A stretch of 64,000 bases of DNA from positions 40,740,519-40,804,518 of the forward strand of contig CM055096.1 in assembly GCA_029204225.1 (NCBI GenBank), read 5' to 3'. The translations under genes and the position numbers were made by a program. The notes beneath the pieces are model-generated. The model had not been told where the DNA came from, searched no databases, and worked only from the letters and a program-made list of their open reading frames with translations. Source of the DNA: Diphasiastrum complanatum (lineage: Eukaryota; Streptophyta; Lycopodiopsida; Lycopodiales; Lycopodiaceae). Shown in pieces: positions 22,970 through 34,543 of the stretch (position 1 is its first letter; each line of letters starts with the position of its first letter).

Positions 22970-24482
22970 AGGTGGAGATTACCCAAGAGGGGCTTGACAA
23001 GATAACAGAGAAGTATGTTAATATTGTGTCGGCATCTGAAAAACCTATACATAACTTTTTTGTTAGAATCCCATACGATCCCAATCAGATTTTTTTTTAA
23101 TCTGACCATTACAATCAATACGAAACTTATTTAGGCAAAAAAATTGATATGCTCGGCAATTATTTTGACTTTTTTCTTTCAGATTCAAATAGAAGGTATA
23201 GATTAGGTCCCAAATTTTGTATAGAGCTCAAAGATAAAACTTCAAAAATTATAGATGCGATTGTTGAAGCCGGCCAATTTTTTTTGCAGCATAGTATTAG
23301 TATGGATTTCCAGGGACTCGTTTTTATTGTCAGTCCATTTTTCATGGGTGTTGTGGAGGCAAAAGAGGCCACTTTTGAAAGGGCTGTATATTTTATTGAT
23401 TGCAGTCCTGTGGCCAAATTCTACTTAATTCCATATGAGAATAAGTAAGCTTTGCTATATGCTCTTGATGCCTTTAATTTTGATGATTATAGTCATGTTA
23501 GAATTGATTCTAATTTTATTTTGATTGTTGCAGTCGAATTGGAACCTAAATATTCTTTCTATAACAATAAATAAGGAGGGAGTATTAAATTTTCTGTGTG
23601 TAAAAGAAAACTCAATTAGAAATACACATCAAGAATTTGATTCTCTACTTCATAATGTCGTTCGTGAAATACTGACAATGGCAACTTCTATTGGGGAGAT
23701 AACTATTAAATCTCTCAAGGTATATACAATTTATCGTTGATATGCTCTTCTTTTTTTTTTCAAATCTATCGTCATAGCATGAATAAATTGTATGTCATAA
23801 TATTAATAATTTTTGTTGAATATATGCAGTGTGTACAGCAAAAGAATGTTTTTAGTTCTGCTTGGTTTGTCTTGTACAATACAAAGCTCTTTTTTGAGTG
23901 GTACAATCTACAAGTTGATGTAAATATTGAAAAAATAAACTTTTGTTAATTTGTTGTTCTTTTCATTCCAATTCTTATTTTGTTAGTGTTATTGTTATTT
24001 ATTTACTCATTCATCTGGTTTGTGATGACAATTCACTCTTGAGTTGTACAACCCTGACGATGTGTATAGATTGCGACAAGAGTTGATCAAAACGTTTGTA
24101 CAAAATGGCATAAGTTTTGTGCCTGAACTCGAGGGCGCTGTAAAGAATATTGCTTTTGCCCTAACAGCCTTTCAGGTTTTTCTGGAAGCAAATCTTATCA
24201 TATACGATCAAAGAGACATAAAAGTCCTTCCTAATATAGAGGAAGGCAAAATTATAGGACATGAGATTATTGTCATGACAGCTCCTGATGCTAATATAGA
24301 AAATAAAGATAAAGTTACTGAATAGGTTTTCAATTGTATACGTGCATATATTAGCATCCGGAAAAGGGGACAGAATCTTACATGTAAACAATCCATTTAT
24401 GGGATTATTATTGATATCAATATAGATTCTTACAATGAAGTTGTGTCCATAGTACAATACTGGATTGCAATTTTTCTAGATT
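22970..24482 (+). pseudogene. Unrecognised multi-exon gene interrupted by copia A
   Basis: I do not recognise the product. With copia A removed, a plus-strand frame starts by about 16693 (SSSPHPVTRPSPQKISSPK) and continues from 22970 as VEITQEGLDKITEKY, then LGNYFDFFLSDSNRRYRLG, to a donor GTAAGC at 23445. Further open segments with consensus borders lie at 23534-23719 (186 bases) and 23830-23919 (90 bases), both multiples of three and in the same phase. A fourth runs from 24044 (YNPDDVYRLRQELIKTF). Stops at 23098-23100 (after a T run) and 24323-24325 suggest decay. No signal peptide or membrane segment was seen. The 5' end faces the methyltransferase pseudogene head to head. Confidence 0.45.
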
Positions 24483-24880
24483 GATAAAAAACAAGATTCT
24501 TGTTTTCATCTTGAGTAACGATGATGAAAATGTCTCAATGTTTTTTCATCAGTTGGATAGTTTCGCCAATATCTCTACATTTGATTTTGAGCTCTTGTCT
24601 TTTACGTATTTGCATAAATTTAATACAAAGTATGTTACATTTGGTATAAAAAGTATACGAGCAATTTTTAAAAGAAATTATACATAAAGAATAGAGTGTT
24701 TATAGTTTTACCATTTGAAAATCTAAAGTTTGAAAGTATATCATCTTGTAGGAGCAACAGTTCTTGCCTGATGTAATTTAGGCTTCAATCTTCTTCCACC
24801 TCAACACATGTCAAAAGTGCATCATTGTATATTATTTCAATATTTGTTCGCTTAGAATGTCCATTGGCATCAAATTATTC
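24483..24880. other. Transition between two unrecognised genes
   Basis: A 68-codon plus-strand open stretch (24481-24687, NISTFDFELLSFTYLH) may be a further exon of the plus-strand gene. Beyond it the sequence is AT-rich with no clear signal. Confidence 0.3.
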
Positions 24881-25129
24881 TTGATCAAGGGGCACCCATT
24901 TACTCCTAGTTTTTTTTCCATCTTTGATAATGGAAGCATAAGCTCAACACTTGCTTTTCTATTTGATAGCGAAAGCACACGGAAGACATTTTAATTCTGC
25001 ATTCTATTTCTCCTTCTGATTTTTTGTCCCAGCCTCCATCCATAAATTCAGATTATAAACTATTTGATAAATTTTTCCATACAAACATTGTTGGGGTTTT
25101 GTGTACATTGACACTTGAAAAGAAATCCA

Positions 25130-25881
25130 CAAATATATTTAATTAAATAAACCAACTTATTCGGACTGTTTTTGAACTTGTGCTTATCTTTAATGACTTT
25201 TTTATATCATTATATAGTTTGCAACGAAATGATTCTGATACTGCAGCATCTGGAGCAACTCATTCATCACCTTCAAAAGTAGGTAATGAAATTGGAACTA
25301 TTTGTCCAAATTTTTCTTTTATACCAAGAATGTACATTGATTCATAAAAGAAGATTTCACAATTAGCAAGATCTTTTGCAGTCCTGCCTCTATATTGCAT
25401 ATGTCCAATATCAGTGTGCACTACATCTAACACACCTACAAGAGATCCACTTGGCTCTCATTCATTTATATCGGATGGATATAAATCTGCAAGAGAAAAA
25501 TGATCAGATTGGCAAGTTTAGTAATAAATGATAAGGGCAAAAAAATCAAAGTATTATAATATATCAATACTCGCGGTTGCTTTTCAGTGTGATCCTGACG
25601 GTTGAATCCTTGCACATTTATTTCTGAATGCGTTACATGTTGGACTGAAATTTTGAAAATAGATTTTCCTCCTGATGATGCTCTGAAATCCAAAATTCTG
25701 ACCTTCCAATAAGATCAAAATGATAGTTTTGTCTTTTTGCTTTTCCGAAATATTCCTTTTGATGATAGATGCATCAGAACCCAAGAGTTTTTTGAATAAT
25801 TCCTTGGCACCCATAATCCATTGTCATCTAGTCGATTGAGGAGCACAGCTTCCTTGATGGCGTCATTCGTTATGGGCAGGC
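25130..25881 (-). pseudogene. Unrecognised decayed gene, two exon-like blocks
   Basis: I do not recognise it. The upstream block (25881 to about 25569) reads NDAIKEAVLLNRLDDNGLW, then in a shifted frame KELFKKLLGSDASIIKRNIS, then back to ILDFRASSGGKSIFKISVQ. It ends at a GTATTG donor after QPR. After a short intron with acceptor TCTTGCAG at about 25490, the second block reads GVLDVVHTDIGHMQYRGRT and CEIFFYESMYILGIKEKFG. In-frame TGA codons near 25461 and 25260 stand where the flanking residues suggest Trp (NE-x-EPSG and GDE-x-VAP). It converges on the plus-strand gene at 22970-24482. Confidence 0.4.
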
Positions 25882-27566
25882 CAAAATTTGAAATACTGAA
25901 CTATGAATCTGAGAATATGTGTAGGCAAAAAGCCATAAATCTGAAAATATGTGTAGACAAAAATTTGAAACACTAAACTATTTGGCGCTACGAGTTAACT
26001 CTAGTTTATCCTGCAAAAATGATTTGACAATGCAATTACATTGATGTTACATCGATTTTCTCAATCCAACCATCTGTCATATTCATTTTCAATATTTTTG
26101 GGCCTCTTCGAGCAGTGATGAGCTAGAAGGGTAGACCTCAACATCCAATAGCATTTCCATGTGCTGCCCGATGAAACATTTATATATTTAAAATTTTCTA
26201 TTTTATTTATATATGAGAAAAGCTACGTTACGTAGAAGCCTGATATCAAGGTTTCTATTGGTCCACATGGCTACGAATATGAGAAAAAAAATAAAAAAGC
26301 ATCTTTTTCAGAGGCCCTCGTCAAGCTCTAAGTTTCTCTAATGTTTGCAATTTTTTCACAACAACATTACCAACATCTATTTAAATAATCAGTGATTGCA
26401 AAAAGTTCGGTAAATGCATAAAGAAATAAGAGGAGACTTAAGTTCTTTAAAAGTGAATCAATGAAAGTGTAATCCTCTAAATAATTAGGGTTTTTCAAAA
26501 GCTTTTACAGACTCTAAAATGAGCATATTGTAGGTGCAAGCACATATAATTGCATTATGTCTATGAACCATGATGAATAGCAAGAGGTTTATTGTGTATG
26601 AAAATAAACTTAGAAGGATTAAGTGTGAGACGAGATCCAAAGTAACAAGATACTTGAATAAACCTTGAGCATGAAAGAAAACCTTGGTAAAAAATGATGT
26701 CAAATCACACGATTGACTTTTTTTTTAAAAACCTATGGTGATTGATAACAAGATGGAGGTCAACATGGTGATTGATGTCACTCAGTAGGGGAATAGAGGA
26801 AGTCATTTGAAAAATAAAATGATATTTCATAAGTGAAGGTGTAATAGCTAGTTGAACAAAGGATAAGAGAGAAAAAAAGTTGTAGGGGGCAACAACAATC
26901 ATGAAGGAAATGGAATAGATTGTAGTACTAGCCATTTTGAATTATCTAAAAGTAGTAAATGAGTAACAAGATGCCTAACAAGGGTATATAGCTTAGTTCA
27001 TCACCAAGATTGATCTTAATCTTATGTAGATTGATAGATCAAGTAAATCTAACATCCAATCCCTCTTCAGGATCAGATTAGGATCCACTCTTGGTCCATA
27101 TTGTACTTTTTGCATAGAACTTACAAGCAAAAAACTCATTGAAGGCAACTAGTCATAAACACTATCTGCATACATATGGTGCTTGTTAGCAATATCGAAG
27201 CCAATTGGGATGATGTCAGGATAGGAGCATGTAATTGCAAAGCAATAGATGCACTGGTAAAATTATAAGAACTATCAATATCAATAAGAGTTGGATATGT
27301 ATTGTCACGACTTGATGAATTTGAACTTACTAGTTGAGGCTTATAAGAAAGTGATTTGGATTTTTTTTTTTTTTTTAAATATAGTATTCTTCTTTCAAGA
27401 AAATTTATATATGCTAAAAACAATTTATTACTATGATATAAGTTCTACTCCAAATTTGCCAAGTTTAAAGTTGAACCACAATCAATTGCTAGTTAAAGTA
27501 TAAATGTGGTATGATTCGCATTTATGATTAGACACCAAATCAAAGTTTGGCAGTCTATAGTAGCTT
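25882..27566. other. AT-rich region without a supported gene
   Basis: No gene can be supported. The minus strand near 26620 reads LNPSKFIFIHN, a faint echo of a gypsy RT thumb segment, but frames change constantly. The region 26160-26220 is almost pure A/T. Confidence 0.4.
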
Positions 27567-27571
27567 GATCA

Positions 27572-28308
27572 TGATGAATTTCACACGTGTGGACTGTCCA
27601 CTACATGTACTTGTGATCTCCTAAGGTGTGTAGATGCACCAAGATCAAGACTAAATTGAGATTCAAGATCAATCTTGAATCCTATGGTAAAAACACACTA
27701 CTACATGCATTCAATCACTTCCAACTCTCACTCACACGTGTGGGAAGTATTCAAAAAATAATCTAAGTAAAAACAAGCTGCTCTCCTCAAGTAGAGAGAG
27801 AAAATGCATCATGAGCTCTCGGGTAGAGAGAGAAAGCTAGAAATCCAATAACTCACAAAATCCATGAAATCACCAAATCAATTGCTTTCAAAATGAGGAG
27901 TACAATGATACTAGTAGGTCCACGAGCTACCACTATGCTTAACTATGATTGGACCATATTTTGTCACCTCTTGATCCTATTAAATCATTGATCTATGCAC
28001 CTCTTAATTCTATTGGACTATATTCAAGCACACCTCAATTTCCTATTGGACCTCACAAGGTTCCACCTCTAAATCCTATTGGACCTCTTGAAATTCATCA
28101 AACAAAAACTTTACACTTGTCTACACTCTAATTGGCACTTGTTTAGCCTCTTACTCTATTTTGGCTCAATAGTGGCATTACAAATGGAAATGCATAATTT
28201 GCCATCTATGCCAAATTTATTCCTATCAACATCCTACACCTAGATGCTTGATGTAAAAAACATAAGACCCCTATATCTAACATAGATAATCTTTTTCAAT
28301 TCTTCACA
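27572..28308 (-). repeat. 3' LTR of copia B
   Basis: 737 bp, the reverse complement of the copia A LTR, with polypurine tract at 28309-28320. The terminal base pattern is intact (minus strand TGTGAAG to TTCATCA). Confidence 0.92.
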
Positions 28309-28359
28309 CTCCTCCTAAAAAATTATCTATGAAGATTTGAGCATTGATCTTGATATAAC

Positions 28360-30283
28360 TCAAAGATTAGATCTATGCTTGATGAAAGCACTTTTGCTCA
28401 AAGGCTTGGTGAGTAGATCGGCAATACAAGAGGACGAGTTGACATGCTCCAAATAGATTTCTCCTCCAATAAGCTTTTCTCTCACAAAATGGTGTGCCAC
28501 TTCTATGTGCTTGCTTCTTGCATGAAATATGGGATTATTGGCAAGAGCTTGGGACGAGATGTTATCACACTTGATCATTGGTAGATCATCCTCCTTGATG
28601 CACTTTAGTTCCATTAATAACCTCTTGATCCAAAGCACTTCTTTGGTAGTTGTAGTGAGTGCTTTGTACTCGGCCTCACATGAAGAGAGAGATATAGTAT
28701 CTTGCTTTTTGGAAAGCCAAGATATTAGATTGCCTCCAAGAAAGATAGTGTATGCACTAATAGACTTTCGATCCATCTTGTCACTTGCAAAGTCCGAATC
28801 CGAGTAGCCAATAATGGATAGATCTTCACTTTTATAGAGTAGAGCATAATCACAAGATGAAGATACATATCTTAGAATCCTCTTGGCCATCTTCCAATGA
28901 TGGATCTTAGGATCTTGCATAAATTGACTCAATTTGTGCACACAAAAACTAAGATCGGGCCTAGTAATGGTAAGCCAAATCAAGGAGCCTACAAGACTCC
29001 TAAAAAGTGTGATGTCCTCAAAGGATCTTTCATCACCTTTATTAGGATCTTTTACAATTTGCTCCATTGGAGTATCTATGCTCTTAGAATTTTCCATATG
29101 GAATTTTTTCAACATAGAGTGAGCATATCTAGATTGGCATATAAAGACATGATTTTCATAAAAATCAATTTCTAGGCCTAGGATGTAAGGTATCTCTCCT
29201 AGATCTTGCATTTTAAACTCACATCCAAGTGCTAGCTTGGTTTCATCAACTAGCTTGATACAACTTCCACAAAGAATAATGTCATCAACATAAATTAGAA
29301 GAATGACAATATTGCTATCAACAAACTTTAGATACATGGAAGGATCATAGTCACTAAGAGTAAATCCTAAAGAGATAAAAAAAGAGTTAAGTCTTGAATA
29401 CCATGATCTTGGTGCTTGCTTGAGTCCATAAAGACTTTTGAAGAACAAGCACACTTTGGACTCATCCTTGATAAATCCTTGAGGTTGATCCATATAGATC
29501 TCCTCCTCAAGATAACCATTTAGAAAAGCATTGGATACATCTAATTGGAACACCTTCCACTTTAAAAAACAAACAAGAGAAATAAGAATTCTTATTGTCA
29601 CCATCTTTGCAACGGGTGCAAAGGTCTCCTCATAATCAAGACCATGGATTTGAGCAAATCCTTTGGCACATAATCTTGCTTTATGCTTGTTGATGGTGCC
29701 ATCATGATTGAACTTGATCTGAGATACCCACTTGCAACCAATCACATGCTTGTTGGATGGAGGATCCACAAGCTCCCAAGTATTGTTGGTGATCAATGCA
29801 TCATACTCTTGCTTCATGGCATCATACCACTCCTTGGTATTGAGTGCCTCTTGTACATTCTTTGGCTCTTCATGAGAGACATAAAAAACATAATTAGTGA
29901 AATCAAGATCCACTTGTTTGCCTTTGTCAACATATGAGAGCCTCTTAGGCTCGGATCTATCTCTCATGGATCTTCTTGGTGAAAAAATCCGAGGAGAGTC
30001 TTCTTCAAATCTCGACCCCATCACATCATGATTGTCTTCAAAAGCAATAATTGATGATGCATCCATAGATTTCTTGATCTCGGCCTCTTCAAATGATTAG
30101 TGTTGGTCTTCATGAAAGACAACATCTCTACTTTCAATAACTTGAGAAGTAGAGAGTATAAAGACTCTATAGGCCTTCTTGGTGGATGAGTATCCAACCA
30201 TGATCCCTTTGCATGCACTAGGATCTTCCTTCTTCCTTGTTTCCAAGGGAATATGGACAAAGCATAAGCATCCAAAAACTCTA
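28360..30283 (-). pseudogene. Copia B integrase end, RT and RNase H
   Basis: The frame is open for 568 codons (30066-28360) and covers RT with CKWVSQIKF, LDVSNAFLNGYLEEEIYM and LLIYVDDIIL, then RNase H to LLTKPLSKSAF. An upstream continuation to 30283 carries integrase-end motifs GIMVGYSSTKKAYRV, separated by one TAA near 30099 where copia A has Ser. It lacks the shifts found in copia A's RT, so it can be used to identify lesions there. Integrase core and everything before it are deleted. Confidence 0.9.
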
Positions 30284-30954
30284 CACCAAGATCAAGACTA
30301 GATTGAGATTCAAGATCAATCTTGAATCCTATGGTAAAAACACACTACTACATGCATTCAATCACTTCCAACTCTCACTCACACGTGTGGGAAGTATTCA
30401 AAAAATAATCTAAGTAAAAACAAGCTGCTCTCCTCAGGTAGAGAGAGAAAATGCATCATGAGCTCTCGGGTAGAGAGAGAAAGCTAGAAATCCAATAACT
30501 CACAAAATCCATGAAATCACCAAATCAATTGCTTTCAAATGAGGAGTACAATGATACTAGTAGGTCCACGAGCTACCACTATGCTTAACTATGATTGGAC
30601 CATATTTTGTCACCTCTTGATCCTATTGGATCATTGATCTATGCACCTCTTAATTCTATTGGACTATATTCAAGCACACCTCAATTTTCTATTGGACCTC
30701 ACAAGGTTCCACCTCTAAATCCTATTGGACCTCTTGGAATTCATCAAACAAAAACTTTACACTTGTCTACACTCTAATTAGCAAGTGTTTAGCCTCTTAC
30801 TCTATTTTGGCTCAATAGTGGCATTACAAGTGGAAATGCATAGTTTGCCATCTATGCCAAATTTATTCCTATCAACATCCTACACCTAGATGCTTGATGT
30901 AAAAAACATAAGACCCCTATATCTAACATAGATAATCTTTTTCAATTCTTCACA
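30284..30954 (-). repeat. Truncated 5' LTR of copia B
   Basis: 671 bases match the LTR from the CACCAAGATC word outward to the terminal CTTCACA. The inner portion next to the lost primer site is missing. Confidence 0.9.
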
Positions 30955-30959
30955 GATCA

Positions 30960-32085
30960 CATGAAAGATAGACTATCATAGTATTTCTTCTTGAAACAAA
31001 CTATATTTGCCATAATTGCAAGTGTCTTTTGCTTTTTATACACATATTCCGACAAGATATATTCTTGCAAGGCCTTCATAGCAAGTTACTCCAATAATGC
31101 AGATTTTAGGTCAATGGTTTGAACCATTCCAACAGTTTTGCCTAGAAACACGTCTGCTCTTACTATAATTTAGCTCATTATTTGACTTTTCTCCTAATTT
31201 GTTTTTTGGGGAACAAATTTTTTTGAAGGCAAAGTTTTATAAACAAAAAGAAAGCAAAAAGGTGAATTAAATTGCATTCCAAAAATTTCTAACTCTAATT
31301 TTGGAATACCCTAGTCTAGCTATGGAAGACTCATGCAAATCATAAATATATTAAGATAAGTTTCATAAATCAACATAAAAAAGGGGGATGAGGCAAGGGT
31401 AGGAGCAATTGATAACTGTGATATGATATATGCATTTGGTAACATTACAAGTACGACCTCACCTTCATTGTGGCTATGCAAAAGAAAGAGTGATATATAA
31501 ATTTGAGATAAATGATGCAATAGGCACATTATGGATACCAATACAAATAAGGGCTAGATGGTAATATCCATAATGTGCAAGAAGGATATTACCATCTAGC
31601 TAGATGGTTTTCAAAATGCAAGAAGATAAAAACTTATTCTAGTGGAACATGTCCTAACCAAGCCATGTAGGAAGCTCAAACTAAGGGACATATCAAAAAA
31701 CTCATGTGAAGCAAACGTGGCATCACTATCAAAGGATTGTCAAGAACAAAAATACTCACCACCATCAACTTATGCAATGTTAAACCCAACATTTTTTAGG
31801 CCAAGGACTATCATGCACTATGTGGTCAAGATTGTGAGCCTATCAGAAAAGGCCTCTAGAACACAAGCCAACCATGTCCTAGATAAATGGTTGAGTAGGG
31901 AAGATGTAATGACGCGATAAGAAATAAACATGGGAAAAAAATAGTTCATGGGGAATGGGAAGGATTGAATACCACGGTCAGGAAATGAGGAAGGAGATTG
32001 TTCACAAAAGATTCTATGGAGAAATCTTTTGAAGAAGTGAATCACATATACAAACCAATCCTACAAGTAATAACCATGTCGAAGG
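30960..32085. other. Repeat-derived DNA without a supported gene
   Basis: No gene is supported. A plus-strand open stretch at 31642-31920 has no recognised motif. A strong hairpin lies at 31553-31600. Confidence 0.4.
31553..31600. repeat. Perfect 17-bp stem hairpin
   Basis: Arms GCTAGATGGTAATATCC (31553-31569) and its exact complement (31584-31600) surround a 14-base loop. The loop side CCATAATGTGC (31568-31578) also pairs with GCACATTATGG at 31524-31534, so two alternative folds exist. Confidence 0.75.
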
Positions 32086-32089
32086 ATAA

Positions 32090-32740
32090 TAGGAAAAGTT
32101 TAAAAAAAATCCCAATTTTTTAAAGATGTCAAGAATACAACCTATCTAACAAACATGCTAAAATATGGAAAAATAGAATGTTCTTTGCTATTGTAAGCAA
32201 ATTTTATTAAAGGAATGCAAGCTTTTCAATGAGATTGCTTGTGAGATACATATGTTGTCAACATATCCTCTATAGTTTGATTAGTTCTTTCAATCTATCC
32301 ATCTGATTTGAGATAATCAATATTACCAAAACAAGAAGAGGTCTCAAGTATATGAAGAATTGCACACCAAAAGTGACTAAATTCGAAGCCTTTGCAATTG
32401 AATTAATCAGAATGAATGTAGTAACCTAGTTAACCTATCCATGACTATGTAGATAAAATATTTTGTTTGTTGGGTCTTCGAAAGTTCGACTACAAAATCC
32501 ATATGTATGGCGGCTTGCCATCTCTTATTAAGGATATTCAAGAGATACATTGAACCACTAGTCTTAAAGCATTTAGTTATGACTAGGTAGGCTTGCCATC
32601 TCTTATTAAGGATATTCAAGAGATACATTGAACCACTAGTATTAAAGCATTTAGTTATGACTAGGTAGGTGACAAGGTTTACACTCCACCGCATGAAACA
32701 TATGACTTGAGTTTTGACCATTAAAACTCTCATCGAATTA
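32090..32740 (-). pseudogene. Gypsy integrase fragment with internal duplication
   Basis: The minus strand reads AAIHMDFVVELSKTQ, then MDRLTRLLHSF, then (after frame changes) RTNQTIEDMLTTYVS and KFAYNSKEHS. These are core and C-terminal segments of a Ty3/gypsy integrase. It is full of stops. A 78-bp exact-frame duplication interrupts it at 32513-32668. Confidence 0.7.
32513..32668. repeat. 78-bp tandem duplication
   Basis: Two adjacent copies (32513-32590 and 32591-32668) differ at one base. The length is a multiple of three, so 26 codons are doubled on the minus strand. Confidence 0.9.
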
Positions 32741-33099
32741 TTAAAACAATTCTCAACTATTTCTTTTACGAGTTTTCTCTTACAACTATTAACTATTTCT
32801 TTTACGATTTTTCTCTCTCTAGGTTCCTAGACTGACACATTAATCCCTACTGAGCCCTAACTAGCAACCTATAAATATTAATTTCATAGGTAATCAGTAC
32901 ATGCTATTGGAGAGTTGGGTTACGGTTTATTGTTTGCATGAATCAAGATTCGTGAATACAGAACACTTGCCTCTTAACTGCAGCGGATGAAAATAAGCTT
33001 GCCATGGCAACCAGGGTAAGAAAAGCTTCCAAAATCTGCTAAACCCAATATACTATTCTGTTTTTCACCAGGTATTCTGCAATTGGTAATGATTCTGAC

Positions 33100-33840
33100 T
33101 GATCTTTCGTGGTCTGCTCTGCGTGCTCAGGGACTCGTGTGAGAATAGAGGCAATAAAGGGGAAGTTACTGAATGTCTTGGGCCGGAAGTCAACATCATC
33201 AGAATGTCCAAGGCTCTGAAGATGCACCCTTTGGAGAAGCTTCTAAATGGGCTTTCTTACAAACACAAATTGTTCGCATCCAACAACGGTCTTGTTGCGA
33301 TAAACAAGGAAGCTGAAGGAATATGATTCAGATTTGTGCCGACTGAAGCTTTCCAGCCGAAAACACATCATGTGTATGGTCTGCTCTAGAAACAGAGATA
33401 ACTACTGAATGGGATTAGTTTCAGATGAATTTTTCGCACCTTGTCTATTTGAATAAATGATGAAACCATCCTGATACTCAAAAGTACTGTATTTTATTTA
33501 GTCGTGTACTATTGTTATATTGAAGCTCACTGCGAGATCTACATCCGTGCAGGATGGACGAGCAGGTTCACTTCGAAGCATTAAAAAGTTCATCCACGCA
33601 TATAGGAGAGCAAAGGTAACGTTCTCCAATATTATTAGATGATCGAAAGCACTGATCTAGCTTATAATTCTTCAGAAATACATGTGCCAGAATATTGTTG
33701 AAAATCGAATCAACTCTAGAAGGTGCAAGTGGAGCACCGCAGGCTGTATTAGAGTGGGAAAATGCAATGGCTCAGACAAGGGAGATTATGAAACAACAAA
33801 TAGAACCGGAGGACAAACATTTGACGAATGCATAACATCT
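33100..33840 (+). other. Possible exon remnants of an unrecognised gene
   Basis: Three segments look coding but I cannot name them. An open stretch to 33326 includes MSKALKMHPLEKLLNGLSYK. A segment at about 33553-33618 with AG and GT borders reads DGRAGSLRSIKKFIHAYRRA. A last segment reads EGASGAPQAVLEWENAMAQT and ends at TAA near 33834. Splice-like borders and orderly composition suggest a real or decayed host gene. Phases between segments could not be made consistent. Confidence 0.3.
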
Positions 33841-33884
33841 TTGTGACCAGATTCACAAACGAAAAGGTAAAATACGAGGAAATG

Positions 33885-33887
<3 letters not shown>

Positions 33888-33927
<40 letters not shown>
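33888..33927. repeat. (TC)n microsatellite
   Basis: About 20 uninterrupted TC units. Confidence 0.95.
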
Positions 33928-33930
<3 letters not shown>

Positions 33931-34115
33931 ATCCTCTGGAGTTTTTCCATCGTTGCCTTAAAATTCACACCATAATCTGCAATCTGGTTTATGGCAACAA
34001 ATTCTCTTTTTTTGAAAGCAAAAAGGTTTTAAGGGCATATATGGGCTTATAACATATCAAAATCATAGTCACTGAATCGAAGCATATAGTATATCGTTGG
34101 CAAGCTAATTCTGCT

Positions 34116-34183
34116 ACAAAAATTCATGCACAATTATTGCAGATGAGAGACAAAAATTCATGCACAATTATTGCAGATGAGAG
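34116..34183. repeat. 34-bp tandem duplication
   Basis: Two identical adjacent copies start with ACAAAAATTCATGCAC at 34116 and 34150. Confidence 0.9.
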
Positions 34184-34373
34184 ACAGAGACACAGAACAT
34201 GAATAGACAAAAACCAAACACAAAGAAAGAGAGAGAGAAAAGGGAGGAGAGGCAGTGAGCAGCAGCAGCGGAGCAGAGGAGCAGAGACAGTAGCAGCAGA
34301 GAAGGCGGAGCAAAGGCAGTAGCACCGAGGGAGCCCAAGGGAGCGAGAGGAGAGAGAGGGGGGGAGGGCAGCG

Positions 34374-34377
<4 letters not shown>

Positions 34378-34414
<37 letters not shown>
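34378..34414. repeat. (GA)n microsatellite
   Basis: About 18 GA units at the end of a 200-base purine-rich stretch (34220-34414). It lies opposite in strand sense to the TC run at 33888. Confidence 0.95.
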
Positions 34415-34418
<4 letters not shown>

Positions 34419-34543
34419 CCATACCCTCTCTTATACACATGTCATTTGGGCTTCAAGAGAAACAATACATGGTCACATGTGGGCCATACCCTCTGCCAGA
34501 CACGTGTCAGTATGGCTTTAAGAAAAACAATGCATGGCCACAT
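34414..34543. repeat. Two 65-bp imperfect tandem copies
   Basis: Copies at 34414-34478 and 34479-34543 both begin GTGGGCCATACCCTCT and contain ACA(C/T)GTGTC-like words. They differ at roughly ten positions. Confidence 0.8.

Larger units (their letters stand above)
27572..30954 (-). mobile_element. Copia B: internally deleted copia element
   Basis: This minus-strand relative of copia A is bounded by the perfect target duplication GATCA at 27567-27571 and 30955-30959. It has a complete 3' LTR, RNase H, RT and integrase end. It then jumps at about 30283 straight into the middle of the other LTR. gag, protease, most of integrase, the primer site and the inner end of the 5' LTR are gone. The outer ends match the target duplication, so the loss happened after or during insertion of one element. 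Confidence 0.92.

Noticed and set aside
26480-27450. Gypsy RT fragment on the minus strand
   Set aside because: Only one weak motif (LNPSKF) is visible and frames change within a few codons. It is too little to call.
27572-30954. Two different copia insertions meeting at 30283
   Set aside because: One GATCA duplication bounds the whole unit, which fits one element with an internal deletion.
34124-34440. Minus-strand open frames rich in Ser and Leu
   Set aside because: They arise from the GA/TC simple repeat and purine-rich DNA, not from a gene.
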